Assembly: GCF_000716445.1 (NCBI RefSeq) | Contig: NZ_JNWK01000024.1 | Coordinates: forward strand, 53,392 to 117,391 | Length of the DNA: 64,000 nt | From: Streptomyces wedmorensis | GTDB taxonomy: Bacteria; Actinomycetota; Actinomycetes; Streptomycetales; Streptomycetaceae | Direction of reading: 5' to 3' | In this document: in pieces, positions 9,323 through 17,891 of the stretch | How the letters are laid out: each line of letters begins with the position of its first letter | Numbering within the stretch: the stretch's first letter is position 1 | Position numbers and translations under genes: made by a program | Notes under the pieces: generated by a model | The model's database searches: none | What the model was told of the DNA's origin: nothing | The model's input: only the letters and a program-made list of their open reading frames with translations

Positions 9323-10915
9323 ATGAACCGCAAGACCCTGGTGCTGCCGGCCGTGGCCGGACTGCTCGCCCCGCTGCTCGCCGCCTGTGGAGCAGGAGAG
9401 GACGGCGGCGCGGGCATCGTCGTCGGCACCACGGACCAGTTCATCGCCACCGAGGACGCCCCCGCCCCGCTCGACCCGGCCTACGCCTACGACACCGGCG
9501 CCTGGAACATCCTGCGGCAGACCGTCCAGACCCTCATGCACACGCCCCGCGGCGGCGGCGAGCCCGTCCCCGAGGCCGCCGAGAGCTGTGGCTTCTCCGA
9601 CAAGGCCAGCGAGAGCTACCGCTGCAAGCTCCGCTCCGGCCTCACCTTCGCGGACGGCACCCCCGTCACCGCCGAGGACGTCAAGTACTCCATCGAGCGC
9701 GTCCTGAAGATCAAGTCGGACAACGGAACGGCCGCCCTCCTCGCGAACATCGACACCGTCGAGACCCAGGGCACCGACGGCGTCGTCTTCCACCTCAAGA
9801 GCCCCGACGCGACCTTCCCGCACAAGCTCTCCACCCCCGTCGCCGGCATCCTCAGCAAGGACAAGTACGCCGCCGACAAGCTCCGCGACGGCTTCGACGT
9901 CGACGGCTCGGGGCCGTACACCATGAAGGTCGAGCGTGACGGCGAGAAGGCCACCCGCTTCGTCTTCACCAAGAACCCGGCCTACAAGGGCGACATCACC
10001 CTGCGCAACGACAAGGTCGAACTGCGCCCCTACGCCGACGCCGGCGCCATGGGCGCGGCCCTCGAGAGCGACGACATCGACATGATGGCCCGCTCCCTGT
10101 CGCAGAAGCAGATCAAGGACCTCACCGAGACGCCCAAGGACGGCATCGAGATCACCGAGGTCCCCGGCCTGGAGATCCGCTACCTCGGCTTCAACACGAA
10201 CGCCCCCTCCGTCCAGGAGAAGGCCGTCCGCCAGGCCATGGCCTCCGTCGTCGACCGCGGCGCCCTGGTCAACCTCGTCTACGGCCCCACCGCCGAGCCG
10301 CTCTACTCGCTGATCCCCTCCAGCATCACCGGCCACGCCACCCCGTTCTTCGACGAGTACGGCGAGCCCGACGCCGACCGCGCCGCGAAGCTCCTCAAGG
10401 ACGCGGGCGTCAAGACCCCGGTCAAGGTGACCCTGAACTACACCACCGACCACTACGGCGCCGAGACCGCCCAGGAGTTCGAGGCGATCAAGAAGCAGCT
10501 CGTCGCCTCGGAACTCTTCGACGCCACCGTCCAGGGCTCCGAGTGGTCGAAGTTCCGCACCGCCCAGAAGCGCGGCGACTACGCCGTCTACGGGCTCGGC
10601 TGGTTCCCGGACTACCCGGACCCCGACAACTACGTCGCGCCCTTCCTCGACAGCGACAACTTCCTCAACACCCCCTACGTGAACAAGGTCGTCCGCGACC
10701 AGCTCATCCCGCGCTCGCGCCGCCTGGCCGACCGCACCGCCGCTGCGCCCGTCTACGCGCAGATCCAGAAGATCGTCGCCCAGGACGTGCCCGTCCTGCC
10801 GCTGTGGCAGGGCAAGCAGTACGTCGCCGCGCGCGACGACCTCAACGGGGTCGAGTACGCCCTCAACACCTCCTCCGACCTGCTGCTCTGGGAACTGGGC
10901 CGCGGCACCGCCTAA
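9323..10915 (+). CDS. ABC transporter substrate-binding lipoprotein, family 5 (peptide type)
   Basis: Secreted lipoprotein of 530 residues. The signal peptide MNRKTLVLPAVAGLLAPLLAACG ends in the lipobox LAAC, with lipidated Cys about residue 22. The rest is an SBP_bac_5 fold: LTFADGTPVTAEDVKYSIERVL, the GPYTMK segment and C-terminal LPLWQGKQYVAARDDLNGV. Such proteins bind oligopeptides, dipeptides or nickel for ABC importers. ATG 9323 has AGGAG about ten bases upstream; an ATG 18 bases earlier is possible. A paralogue follows directly and no permease or ATPase genes are adjacent, so the pair is orphan. Confidence 0.9.
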   Translation: MNRKTLVLPAVAGLLAPLLAACGAGEDGGAGIVVGTTDQFIATEDAPAPLDPAYAYDTGAWNILRQTVQTLMHTPRGGGEPVPEAAESCGFSDKASESYRCKLRSGLTFADGTPVTAEDVKYSIERVLKIKSDNGTAALLANIDTVETQGTDGVVFHLKSPDATFPHKLSTPVAGILSKDKYAADKLRDGFDVDGSGPYTMKVERDGEKATRFVFTKNPAYKGDITLRNDKVELRPYADAGAMGAALESDDIDMMARSLSQKQIKDLTETPKDGIEITEVPGLEIRYLGFNTNAPSVQEKAVRQAMASVVDRGALVNLVYGPTAEPLYSLIPSSITGHATPFFDEYGEPDADRAAKLLKDAGVKTPVKVTLNYTTDHYGAETAQEFEAIKKQLVASELFDATVQGSEWSKFRTAQKRGDYAVYGLGWFPDYPDPDNYVAPFLDSDNFLNTPYVNKVVRDQLIPRSRRLADRTAAAPVYAQIQKIVAQDVPVLPLWQGKQYVAARDDLNGVEYALNTSSDLLLWELGRGTA

Positions 10916-10936
10916 CCCCTCGTCCGGATCGGTGGT

Positions 10937-10964
10937 ACCGGCCGCGCACCAGGGCGCGGCCGGT
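10937..10964. terminator. Hairpin between the two binding-protein genes
   Basis: Perfect 11-bp inverted repeat ACCGGCCGCGC / GCGCGGCCGGT with a six-base loop, 21 bases after the stop of the first lipoprotein gene. Likely a terminator, so the second gene may have its own promoter or be expressed by read-through. Confidence 0.6.
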
Positions 10965-10992
10965 CTGACATAGAGATCAAGAGGCACGTTCT

Positions 10993-12576
10993 GTGAAGGC
11001 ACACACCAAGTGGCTGACGGCCCCGCTCGCCGCGGGCCTGTCCGCCGCGCTCCTCAGCGGCTGCGGCACCGAGCAGGGTGGCGGCTCGGGCGGCTCCGGA
11101 AACGGCGTGCGCGTCGGCATGTCCGACGAGATCCTGGCCACCGACCCGGCCGCCGGCTACGACCCCGGCTCCTGGCTGCTGTTCAACAACGTCTTCCAGT
11201 CGCTGCTCGCCTTCCCCAAGGGCGGCTTCGAGCCCGAGCCGGAGGCCGCCGACAAGTGCGGCTTCTCCGACGGGAGCAAGACCTACACCTGCACCCTGCG
11301 GGACGGCCTCACCTTCTCGAACGGCAACAAGCTCACCTCGGAGGACGTCAAGTACTCCTTCGAGCGGGCCCTCAAGATCGCCGACCCCTCCGGCCCGGCA
11401 CCGCTGCTCTCCACCATCGACAAGATCGAGACCCCGGACGAGCGGACCGTCGTCTTCCACCTCAAGGTCCCGGACGCCACCTTCCCCAGCAAGATCGCCT
11501 CCGGCGCCGGCTCCATCGTCGACCACCGCGAGTACCCCGCCGACGCCCTGCGCACCGACGGCAAGGCCACCGGCTCCGGCCCGTACAAGCTGGACTCCCT
11601 CAGCGAGACGGCGGCCACCTTCTCCGCCAACTCCGGCTACCGCGGGCTCGCCCGGCCCAAGAACAGCGGGATCACCCTCAAGCTGTACCGCGGCGACCGC
11701 GCCGCCCTCGCCAAGGCCCTCGGCGACGGCGACGTGGACATCGCCTACCGAGGCCTCTCCGCCGACGACATCGCCGCCCTCGAAACCTCCGACACCACGG
11801 ACGACAAGGGCATCGAGGTCATCCAGGGCAGCAGCGCCGAGGTCCAGCACCTCGTCTTCAACGTGAAGGACCCGGTCGTCGGCAAGCTCGGCGTCCGCCA
11901 GGCCATCGCCCACCTCGTCGACCGCGAGGCCCTCGTCGAGCATGTCTACAAGTCGACGGCCACGCCGCTCTACTCGATCGTCCCCGCCGGCATCGCCGGC
12001 CACAACACCGCCTTCTACGACACCTACGGCACCCCCGACGCGGCGAAGGCCAAGAAGGCCCTGCGCTCCGCCGGCATCACCGACAAGGTGAAGCTCACCC
12101 TCTGGTCCACCCCGAGCCGCTACGGCCCCGCCACCGACCAGGAGCTGAAGGCCATCGCCGGCCAGCTCAACGAGAGCGGCCTCTTCGAGGCCGACGTCAA
12201 GTCCGTCGCCTACGACCAGTACGAGAAGGACATCGCGGCCGGCAAGTACGGCGTCTACGTCAAGGGATGGGTCCCCGACTACCCCGACGCCGACAACTTC
12301 ACCTCGCCCTTCTTCGGCGAGGGCAACGTCCTCGGCAACCACTACGAGAACACCACCATCACCGGCCGCCTCCTCCCGGAGACCGCCGCCATCACCGACC
12401 GCGCCGGCACCGCCGACGAGTACGGGAAGCTCCAGGACCTCGTCGCCGAGGAACTCCCGCTGCTCCCGCTCTGGCAGGGCAAGCAGTACGCCGTCACCCG
12501 CGACGACATCACCGGCCTCGAGTGGACCCTCGACGCCTCCACCGTCTTCCGCTTCTGGGAGATCCGGAAGGGCTGA
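10993..12576 (+). CDS. ABC transporter substrate-binding lipoprotein, family 5 (paralogue)
   Basis: Second peptide-type binding protein, 527 residues, clearly paralogous to its upstream neighbour. Shared blocks include LTSEDVKYSFERALK, the DATFPSKI segment and LPLLPLWQGKQYAVTRDDI. The signal peptide ends in the lipobox LLSGC. GTG 10993 is preceded by AGAGG. The two proteins differ throughout, so this is an old duplication rather than an assembly repeat. No transporter membrane subunits are nearby. The two may share a permease encoded elsewhere or act as peptide sensors; ligand unknown. Confidence 0.9.
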   Translation: MKAHTKWLTAPLAAGLSAALLSGCGTEQGGGSGGSGNGVRVGMSDEILATDPAAGYDPGSWLLFNNVFQSLLAFPKGGFEPEPEAADKCGFSDGSKTYTCTLRDGLTFSNGNKLTSEDVKYSFERALKIADPSGPAPLLSTIDKIETPDERTVVFHLKVPDATFPSKIASGAGSIVDHREYPADALRTDGKATGSGPYKLDSLSETAATFSANSGYRGLARPKNSGITLKLYRGDRAALAKALGDGDVDIAYRGLSADDIAALETSDTTDDKGIEVIQGSSAEVQHLVFNVKDPVVGKLGVRQAIAHLVDREALVEHVYKSTATPLYSIVPAGIAGHNTAFYDTYGTPDAAKAKKALRSAGITDKVKLTLWSTPSRYGPATDQELKAIAGQLNESGLFEADVKSVAYDQYEKDIAAGKYGVYVKGWVPDYPDADNFTSPFFGEGNVLGNHYENTTITGRLLPETAAITDRAGTADEYGKLQDLVAEELPLLPLWQGKQYAVTRDDITGLEWTLDASTVFRFWEIRKG

Positions 12577-12607
12577 CGGTCCCCGGCCGACGCCGTACGA
12601 CACGGCG

Positions 12608-12640
12608 AGGGCCCGGCACGCACACCGCGTGCCGGGCCCT
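12608..12640. terminator. Bidirectional terminator after the lipoprotein pair
   Basis: Perfect 14-bp inverted repeat AGGGCCCGGCACGC / GCGTGCCGGGCCCT with a five-base loop, 31 bases after the stop at 12576 and 26 bases before the convergent regulator stop at 12667. It can end transcription from both sides. Confidence 0.75.
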
Positions 12641-12666
12641 TCCCGTGTCCAGGACCGGTGCTCCGG

Positions 12667-13341
12667 CTACTGGCCGCCGCCCGGGCGCACCAGACCGCTC
12701 TCGTACGCGTACACCGCGGCCTGCACCCGGTCGCGCAGCCCCAGCTTCGTCAGCACATGGCCCACGTGCGTCTTGACGGTCGTCTCGCTGACGAACAGGT
12801 CCGCGGCGATCTCCGCGTTCGACAGCCCACGCGCCACCAGCTTCAGCACCTCGACCTCGCGATCGGTCAGGGTGCTCAGCGTCTCCGGCATCCGCTCCTC
12901 GCCCGTGGGCAGGTGCGCCGAGTACTTGTCGAGCAGCCTGCGCGTGATCGACGGCGCCAGCATCGCCTCGCCCGCCGCCACCACCCGGATCGCCTGCACC
13001 AGCTCGTTCGCCGGAGCGTCCTTCAGGAGGAAGCCGCTCGCACCGGCCCGCAGCGCCTCCACCACGTACTCGTCCAGATCGAACGTGGTCAGCACGAGCA
13101 CCTTCGCCGGACCGTCCCGGCCCGGACCCGTGATCTGCCGGGTCGCCTCCACCCCGTCCATCCGCGGCATCCGGATGTCCATCAGCACCACGTCGGGCTG
13201 GAGCGCGCGCACCTGCTCCTGCGCCTGGAGACCGTCCCCGGCCTCACCCACCACCGCGATGTCCTGCTCCGCCTCCAGAATCATCCGGAAGCCGGTGCGC
13301 AGCAGCGGCTGGTCGTCCACCAAGAGGACGCGGATCGTCAC
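12667..13341 (-). CDS. NarL/LuxR-type response regulator, orphan
   Basis: Two-component response regulator of 224 residues. The receiver domain has the acidic pair D9-D10, phospho-acceptor D55 in VVLMDIRMPRMDG, and the conserved Thr and Lys in VLTTFD and GASGFLLKDAP. The C-terminal LuxR helix-turn-helix reads LTDREVEVLKLVARGLSNAEIAADLFVSETTVKTHV. GTG 13341 has AAGGAG five bases upstream, deciding the start. No histidine kinase gene is adjacent, so the partner is unknown. Convergent with the lipoprotein pair; 64 bases downstream of the exonuclease gene on the same strand. Confidence 0.92.
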   Translation of the reverse strand: MTIRVLLVDDQPLLRTGFRMILEAEQDIAVVGEAGDGLQAQEQVRALQPDVVLMDIRMPRMDGVEATRQITGPGRDGPAKVLVLTTFDLDEYVVEALRAGASGFLLKDAPANELVQAIRVVAAGEAMLAPSITRRLLDKYSAHLPTGEERMPETLSTLTDREVEVLKLVARGLSNAEIAADLFVSETTVKTHVGHVLTKLGLRDRVQAAVYAYESGLVRPGGGQ

Positions 13342-13405
13342 AAGGGCTCCTTCACGGGGCGGGCCGGACACACGACGGCGACCCGGCTCACGGTGCGGGC
13401 AAGGC

Positions 13406-14308
13406 TCACGGCGCGGGCGGGGCCGGGTCCATTCTGCCCTGCCCGGATTCGCCGGACTCCGCCGGGCGCGCGGAAACGATCTTCAGCGGATAGACCGGGG
13501 GAGTCCCCCCGAACTCCGGACAGACCGCCTGGTGGTCGCACCAGCCGCACAGCTTCGTCGGCCTCGGCCGCCAGTCGCCCGTCTCGGTCGCCAGCCGGAT
13601 CGCGTCCCACAGCGCGAGCAGCTTCCGCTCCACCCGCAGCAGGTCCGCCTCCACCGGGTCGTACGTCAGCACGTCCCCGCTGCCCAGATAGACCAGCTGG
13701 AGCCGGCGCGGCAGCACCCGCCGCAGCCGCCAGACCACCAGCGCGTAGAACGTCATCTGGAACAGCGCCCCGTCGCGGTACTCGGGCCGGGGCGCCTTCC
13801 CCGTCTTGTAGTCCACGATCCGCACGTCACCCGAGGGCGCCACGTCGATCCGGTCGATCACACCGCGCAGCCGCAGCCCCGAATCCAGCTCCGTCTCCAC
13901 GAACAGCTCGCGCTCGGCCGGCTCCAGACGCGACGGGTCCTCCAGCGTGAACCACCGCTCGACCAGCCGCTCCGCCTCGCCCAGCCACCCCGCGAGCCGC
14001 TCCCCGTCCGGATCCTCCGCGAACAGCTCGCCCAGCTCCGGCTTCGACTCCAGCAGCCGGTCCCACTGCCCGGGCACCATCGCCTTCGCCCGCGGCGCCG
14101 TCCGCTCCACCGCCGGATCGTCGAAGAGCCGCTCGAGCACCGCGTGCACCAGCGTGCCCCGGGTCGCCGCCGGACTCGGCTTCTCCGGCAGCCGGTCGAT
14201 CACCCGGAACCGGTACAGCAGCGGACACTGCATGAAATCGCTCGCCCGCGACGGCGACAACGACATGGGCGCCCGGGGCTCCGCCGGCACCTGCTCGCTC
14301 GTACTCAT
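13406..14308 (-). CDS. RecB-family PD-(D/E)XK exonuclease with iron-sulfur motif
   Basis: Single-domain nuclease of 300 residues in the Cas4/RecB/AddB group, expected to process DNA ends during repair. RGTLVHAVLERLF holds the conserved His, and GVIDRIDV then VRIVDYKTGK give the catalytic Asp and DxK. GALFQMTFYAL is the QxxxY helix. One Cys near the N-terminus (DFMQCPLLYRFR) and three near the C-terminus (CGWCDHQAVC) form the pattern that holds a 4Fe-4S cluster in this family. The ATG at 14306-14308 has no ribosome site. Instead TAGGGT lies seven bases upstream, suggesting a leaderless mRNA from a DNA-damage-type promoter. Confidence 0.9.
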   Translation of the reverse strand: MSTSEQVPAEPRAPMSLSPSRASDFMQCPLLYRFRVIDRLPEKPSPAATRGTLVHAVLERLFDDPAVERTAPRAKAMVPGQWDRLLESKPELGELFAEDPDGERLAGWLGEAERLVERWFTLEDPSRLEPAERELFVETELDSGLRLRGVIDRIDVAPSGDVRIVDYKTGKAPRPEYRDGALFQMTFYALVVWRLRRVLPRRLQLVYLGSGDVLTYDPVEADLLRVERKLLALWDAIRLATETGDWRPRPTKLCGWCDHQAVCPEFGGTPPVYPLKIVSARPAESGESGQGRMDPAPPAP

Positions 14309-14315
14309 GACGAAG

Positions 14316-14338
14316 ACCCTACGACCCGCCACCGACAT
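14316..14338 (-). promoter_or_regulatory. PafBC-type DNA-damage promoter of the RecB-family exonuclease
   Basis: On the minus strand the sequence reads ATGTCGGTG-N8-TAGGGT, then seven bases and the ATG. The LexA-independent damage promoters activated by PafBC in mycobacteria have consensus TTGTCRGTG-N8-TANNNT. The match is 8 of 9 in the upper box, exact in spacing and complete in the -10. The position predicts a transcript starting at the ATG. pafB and pafC are in this window at 29-31 kb. Confidence 0.7.
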
Positions 14339-14431
14339 CGCGCGGAATACCATCGACCCGGGACCCCGTCGCACTGCATGATCGAACCGTGACGCACCGA
14401 CGCGGGTCACACCACGCGACGAAAGGAACCC

Positions 14432-15622
14432 GTGAACCAGGACGAGCCCAAGCCGCAGCGGACCGAGGAGCCCGGCGGCGGGATCCTCATGGGCCGCCCC
14501 TTCGGCGTGCCCGTCTACGTCGCCCCCAGCTGGTTCCTCGTCGCCGCCCTCATCACCTGGGTCTTCGGCGACCAGATCGAACGCGTCCTGCCCGAACTCG
14601 GCGCCGCCCGCTACCTGGTCTCCCTCTTCTTCGCCGTCGCCTTCTACGCCTCCGTGCTCGTCCACGAACTGGCCCACACCATCGCCGCGCTCCGCTTCAA
14701 GCTCCCGGTGCGCCGCATCCAGCTCCAGTTCTTCGGCGGCGTCTCCGAGATCGAGAAGGAGACCGAGACCCCCGGCCGCGAGTTCGTCCTCGCCTTCGTG
14801 GGCCCCCTCCTCTCCCTCGTCCTCTCCGGCGTGTTCTACCTCTCCCTGTACGCCGTCGAGCCCGGCACCGTCCCCGGCGTCCTCCTCGCCGGCCTGATGA
14901 TCTCCAACCTGATCGTCGCCGCCTTCAACCTGCTCCCCGGCCTCCCGCTCGACGGCGGCCGGATGCTCCGCGCCGTCGTCTGGAAGATCACCGGCAAGCC
15001 CATGAGCGGCACCGTCGCCGCCGCCTGGGTCGGCCGCGCCCTCGCCGTCCTCGTCCTGGTCGGCCTGCCCCTGCTCACCCGCACCGGCCTCCTCGGCAAC
15101 TCCACGGACGACATCAGCGGCTTCACCACCGTCACCGACGCGCTGCTCGCCGCGATCCTCGCCGCCATCATCTGGACCGGCGCCGGCAACAGCCTCCGCG
15201 TGGCCCGGCTCCGCGAGCACCTCCCCGAACTCCGCGCCCGCGTCCTCACCCGCCGCGCCATCCCGGTCGAGAGCACGACCCCCCTCTCGGAGGCCCTCCG
15301 CCGCGCCAACGAGGCCGGCGCGCGCGCCCTCGTGATCGTCGACGGCAACGGCGACCCCACCGGCATCGTCCGGGAGGCCGCCATCGCCGCCGTCCCCCAG
15401 CACCGCCGCCCCTGGGTCGCCGTCAGCAGCCTCGCCCAGGACATCACCGAAGGCATGCGGGTCCCCGCCGAACTCACCGGCCAGCCCCTCCTCGACCACC
15501 TGCGCGCCACCCCGGCCACCGAGTACCTCGTCGTCGAGGAGAGCGGCGAGATCTACGGCGTCCTCGCCACCACCGACGTCGAGCGCGCCTTCGTCAAGGC
15601 CATGGCACGACCGTCCTCGTAA
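14432..15622 (+). CDS. Site-2-type M50 membrane metalloprotease with CBS domains
   Basis: Integral membrane zinc protease of 396 residues. The zinc motif VLVHELAHT (H78-E79-H82) lies in the membrane-embedded region and the third ligand is in LLPGLPLDGGRML. Several hydrophobic segments follow, and the last 130 residues form a CBS pair (IPVESTTPLSEALRRANEAGARALVIVD onward) that probably senses an adenine nucleotide. GTG 14432 has AAAGGA five bases upstream. This is the SpoIVFB/Rip3-like group, which cuts membrane-bound regulators. It ends 19 bases before trmI. Confidence 0.9.
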   Translation: MNQDEPKPQRTEEPGGGILMGRPFGVPVYVAPSWFLVAALITWVFGDQIERVLPELGAARYLVSLFFAVAFYASVLVHELAHTIAALRFKLPVRRIQLQFFGGVSEIEKETETPGREFVLAFVGPLLSLVLSGVFYLSLYAVEPGTVPGVLLAGLMISNLIVAAFNLLPGLPLDGGRMLRAVVWKITGKPMSGTVAAAWVGRALAVLVLVGLPLLTRTGLLGNSTDDISGFTTVTDALLAAILAAIIWTGAGNSLRVARLREHLPELRARVLTRRAIPVESTTPLSEALRRANEAGARALVIVDGNGDPTGIVREAAIAAVPQHRRPWVAVSSLAQDITEGMRVPAELTGQPLLDHLRATPATEYLVVEESGEIYGVLATTDVERAFVKAMARPSS

Positions 15623-15641
15623 CCCCGGTACTCTTGTTCAC

Positions 15642-16529
15642 ATGTCCGAACCGACCGGTGCCGCCCGCCGACGCGGGCCCTTCAAGGTCGGGGACCAGGT
15701 TCAGCTGACCGACCCCAAGGGCCGTCACTACACGTTCACGCTCGAAGAGGGAAAGAACTTCCACACCCACAAGGGTTCCTTCCCGCACGACGAACTGATC
15801 GGCGCCCCCGAGGGCAGCGTTGTCCGTACCACCGGAAACGTCGCCTACCTCGCGCTGCGCCCCCTGCTCCCCGACTACGTCCTGTCCATGCCCCGCGGCG
15901 CCGCCGTGGTCTACCCGAAGGACGCGGGTCAGATCCTGGCCTTCGCCGACATCTTCCCCGGCGCACGCGTCGTCGAGGCGGGTGTGGGCTCCGGCTCGCT
16001 CAGCAGCTTCCTGCTCCGCGCCATCGGCGACAGCGGCATGCTGCACTCCTACGAGCGCCGCGAGGACTTCGCCGAGATCGCGAAGGGCAACGTCGAGCGC
16101 TACTTCGGCGGCCCGCACCCCGCTTGGCAGCTGACCGTGGGCGACCTCCAGGACAATCTGTCCGACACCGACGTCGACCGCGTCATCCTGGACATGCTCG
16201 CTCCCTGGGAGTGCCTGGAGGCCGTCTCCAAGGCGCTCGTCCCCGGCGGCATCCTCTGCTGCTACGTGGCGACCACCACCCAGCTCGCGCGCACCGTGGA
16301 GTCCATCCGCGAGTTCGGCTGCTACGCCGAGCCGCAGCCGTGGGAGTCCATGATCCGCAACTGGCACGTCGAGGGCCTCGCCGTCCGTCCCGATCACCGC
16401 ATGATCGGCCACACCGGCTTCCTCGTCACCGCCCGCCGCCTCGCGGACGGGGTCGAGCCCCCGATGCGCCGCCGCCGTCCCGCCAAGGGCGCCTACGGCG
16501 AGGACTACGAAGGCCCCAACAAGGGCTGA
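15642..16529 (+). CDS. trmI: tRNA (adenine-58-N1)-methyltransferase
   Basis: AdoMet-dependent methyltransferase of 295 residues that makes m1A58 in the T-loop of tRNA. The AdoMet motif VVEAGVGSGSLSSFLLRAIG is near residue 110 and is followed by YERREDFAEIA and the catalytic-region DMLAPWE. No ribosome site precedes ATG 15642. TACTCT lies at 15629-15634, seven bases upstream of the ATG, so the mRNA may be leaderless. The start gives the family's usual N-terminus (GPFKVGDQVQLTDPKGRHYTFTL). In Streptomyces and mycobacteria this gene typically precedes arc/mpa, as here. Confidence 0.95.
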   Translation: MSEPTGAARRRGPFKVGDQVQLTDPKGRHYTFTLEEGKNFHTHKGSFPHDELIGAPEGSVVRTTGNVAYLALRPLLPDYVLSMPRGAAVVYPKDAGQILAFADIFPGARVVEAGVGSGSLSSFLLRAIGDSGMLHSYERREDFAEIAKGNVERYFGGPHPAWQLTVGDLQDNLSDTDVDRVILDMLAPWECLEAVSKALVPGGILCCYVATTTQLARTVESIREFGCYAEPQPWESMIRNWHVEGLAVRPDHRMIGHTGFLVTARRLADGVEPPMRRRRPAKGAYGEDYEGPNKG

Positions 16530-16550
16530 CGTCCCGACATCCACACCGCG

Positions 16551-16593
16551 CCGCCGTCGAGTTCCCCGCCCACGGGAGGGAACTCGACGGCGG
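16551..16593. terminator. Terminator after trmI
   Basis: Perfect 16-bp inverted repeat CCGCCGTCGAGTTCCC / GGGAACTCGACGGCGG with an 11-base loop, 21 bases after the trmI stop. Confidence 0.75.
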
Positions 16594-16759
16594 CGTCCTC
16601 ACGTTCGGAGCCGAGCACCGGCGCGCGCACCGAAGGCCGTCCACGTGCGCGCGACCCGAAGCCGGCCGTCCGCGGCCGACCCCAGCTGTTCCGTCGCCCT
16701 GTGACGTGTGGCACGATGCCCGGTAACCCGGCCGCACCACCCCTCAGGAGACGTCTCGC

Positions 16760-17335
16760 GTGCAGCACTCCGCCGCTCCGGACCTCGCGGACCTCGCGCA
16801 CACCCACGCCCGGCCGGCCCACTGGCTGGCCACCGCCACCGCGACGGCCGCGGTCGTCGCCCTCGCGGGGCTGCTCCAGCCGGGCCCGGCCGGAGCCACC
16901 GCGGCCCCGGGGCCCGCGCGACCCGCGCCGGCGCCCGAGGCCGCAGGGGCCGACTATCCCCTGGACTGCGGGGGAGGCCCCCGTACGGTCGCGAAGCGGG
17001 TCACCGGCGACCTCGACGGGGACGGAAACCCGGAGACGGTTGCGGTCGTGCACTGCGAAGCCGGCTCCGGCAACCCGCCGCACGGCGTCTACGTCCTCAC
17101 CCGCGGCAAGGCGAAGGACGCCCCCGCGCGCGTGGTGGCCACACTCGTCGAACCCGGACTGCACCGGAACGTCACCGAGCTCGCCGTCCGTGACGGAGCG
17201 GTGCACGCCACACTGCTCGGCTACTCGACGCCCGACGTGCCCCGCTGCTGCCCCGACGAGAACGAGCAGGTCAGCTGGCGCTGGCAGGGCGGCGCCTTCG
17301 TGCGCGCCGGCCACGCCGACGCGCGCGGCGCCTGA
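16760..17335 (+). CDS. Secreted or membrane-anchored protein of unknown function
   Basis: Protein of 191 residues with a hydrophobic segment at about 27-50 (ATATATAAVVALAGLLQ), then an Ala/Pro linker and a globular part. The globular part holds GDLDGDGNPETVAVVHC, resembling VCBS/FG-GAP calcium-loop repeats, and a CC pair in DVPRCCPDE. GTG 16760 has AGGAG nine bases upstream. The N-terminal 25 residues before the hydrophobic stretch make a signal anchor as likely as a cleaved signal. It ends four bases before the convergent ferredoxin stop. I do not recognise a function. Confidence 0.75.
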   Translation: MQHSAAPDLADLAHTHARPAHWLATATATAAVVALAGLLQPGPAGATAAPGPARPAPAPEAAGADYPLDCGGGPRTVAKRVTGDLDGDGNPETVAVVHCEAGSGNPPHGVYVLTRGKAKDAPARVVATLVEPGLHRNVTELAVRDGAVHATLLGYSTPDVPRCCPDENEQVSWRWQGGAFVRAGHADARGA

Positions 17336-17339
17336 CCCG

Positions 17340-17651
17340 TCACTCCGCGTCGGGGCCGTACACCTCGACCCGGTCCGCGACCCGGCGCACGTGGATGCAG
17401 TCGCCCGGGCACTCCTTCGCGGAGTCCACCACGTCCTGGAGCAGCGGCAGCGGCACCGGGGTCGTCGCCCCCGCGTCCTGAAGGAGCTCGTCGTCGGCGC
17501 TCTTCACATAAGCGAGCCCGTCGATGTCGAGCTCGAACACCTCCGGGGCGTACTGCACACAGATCCCGTCCCCGGTGCACAGGTCCTGGTCGATCCAGAC
17601 TTCCAGCGCCTCCTCGGCGCCCGTTGCCGGGGCCTCGTGCTGCACGGTCAT
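17340..17651 (-). CDS. Small ferredoxin
   Basis: Ferredoxin of 103 residues. LCTGDGICVQYAPEVFEL supplies the first cysteines (C-x5-C spacing) and the partner Cys residues lie in AKECPGDCIHV, the pattern of 3Fe-4S or 4Fe-4S ferredoxins that often serve P450s in actinobacteria. The stretch between the clusters is longer than usual. GGAG lies just before the ATG at 17649-17651. It is encoded divergently from arc, a position also seen in other Streptomyces. Its electron partner is unknown; the P450 at 36.2 kb is a distant possibility. Confidence 0.88.
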   Translation of the reverse strand: MTVQHEAPATGAEEALEVWIDQDLCTGDGICVQYAPEVFELDIDGLAYVKSADDELLQDAGATTPVPLPLLQDVVDSAKECPGDCIHVRRVADRVEVYGPDAE

Positions 17652-17824
17652 ATCTCCTGCCGTTTCTGCTTCGCGCGGTAAGTCGGGCCACCCCTGACGG
17701 GTGTTGGCCGAACACGACGATACAACCGCCCGCTTTCAAGCGGTGAAGGGTGGGTATTCCCCTGGCGAGAGGGGAAGCGCAAGGGTGAAGATCGGACACG
17801 CCCCGCAGTCTTTTTGATCTAGGG

Positions 17825-17853
17825 GTTTCAATCATCACCCACGCAGGTAGGGT
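17825..17853 (+). promoter_or_regulatory. Candidate arc promoter
   Basis: GTTTCA (17825-17830), 17 bases, TAGGGT (17848-17853). The same GGTTTCA-N17-TANNGT arrangement occurs before pafA (26061-26089). It lies about 40 bases upstream of the arc start, leaving room for the strong ribosome site. The -35 is poor for the main sigma factor. Confidence 0.45.
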
Positions 17854-17891
17854 CAGGAAGCGTCCAGCTCCCCCTGGAGGAGGTGAGGACC

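Noticed and set aside
17825..17853. PafBC-type promoter before arc
   Set aside because: TAGGGT is present, but the nine bases at the required distance do not resemble TTGTCRGTG.
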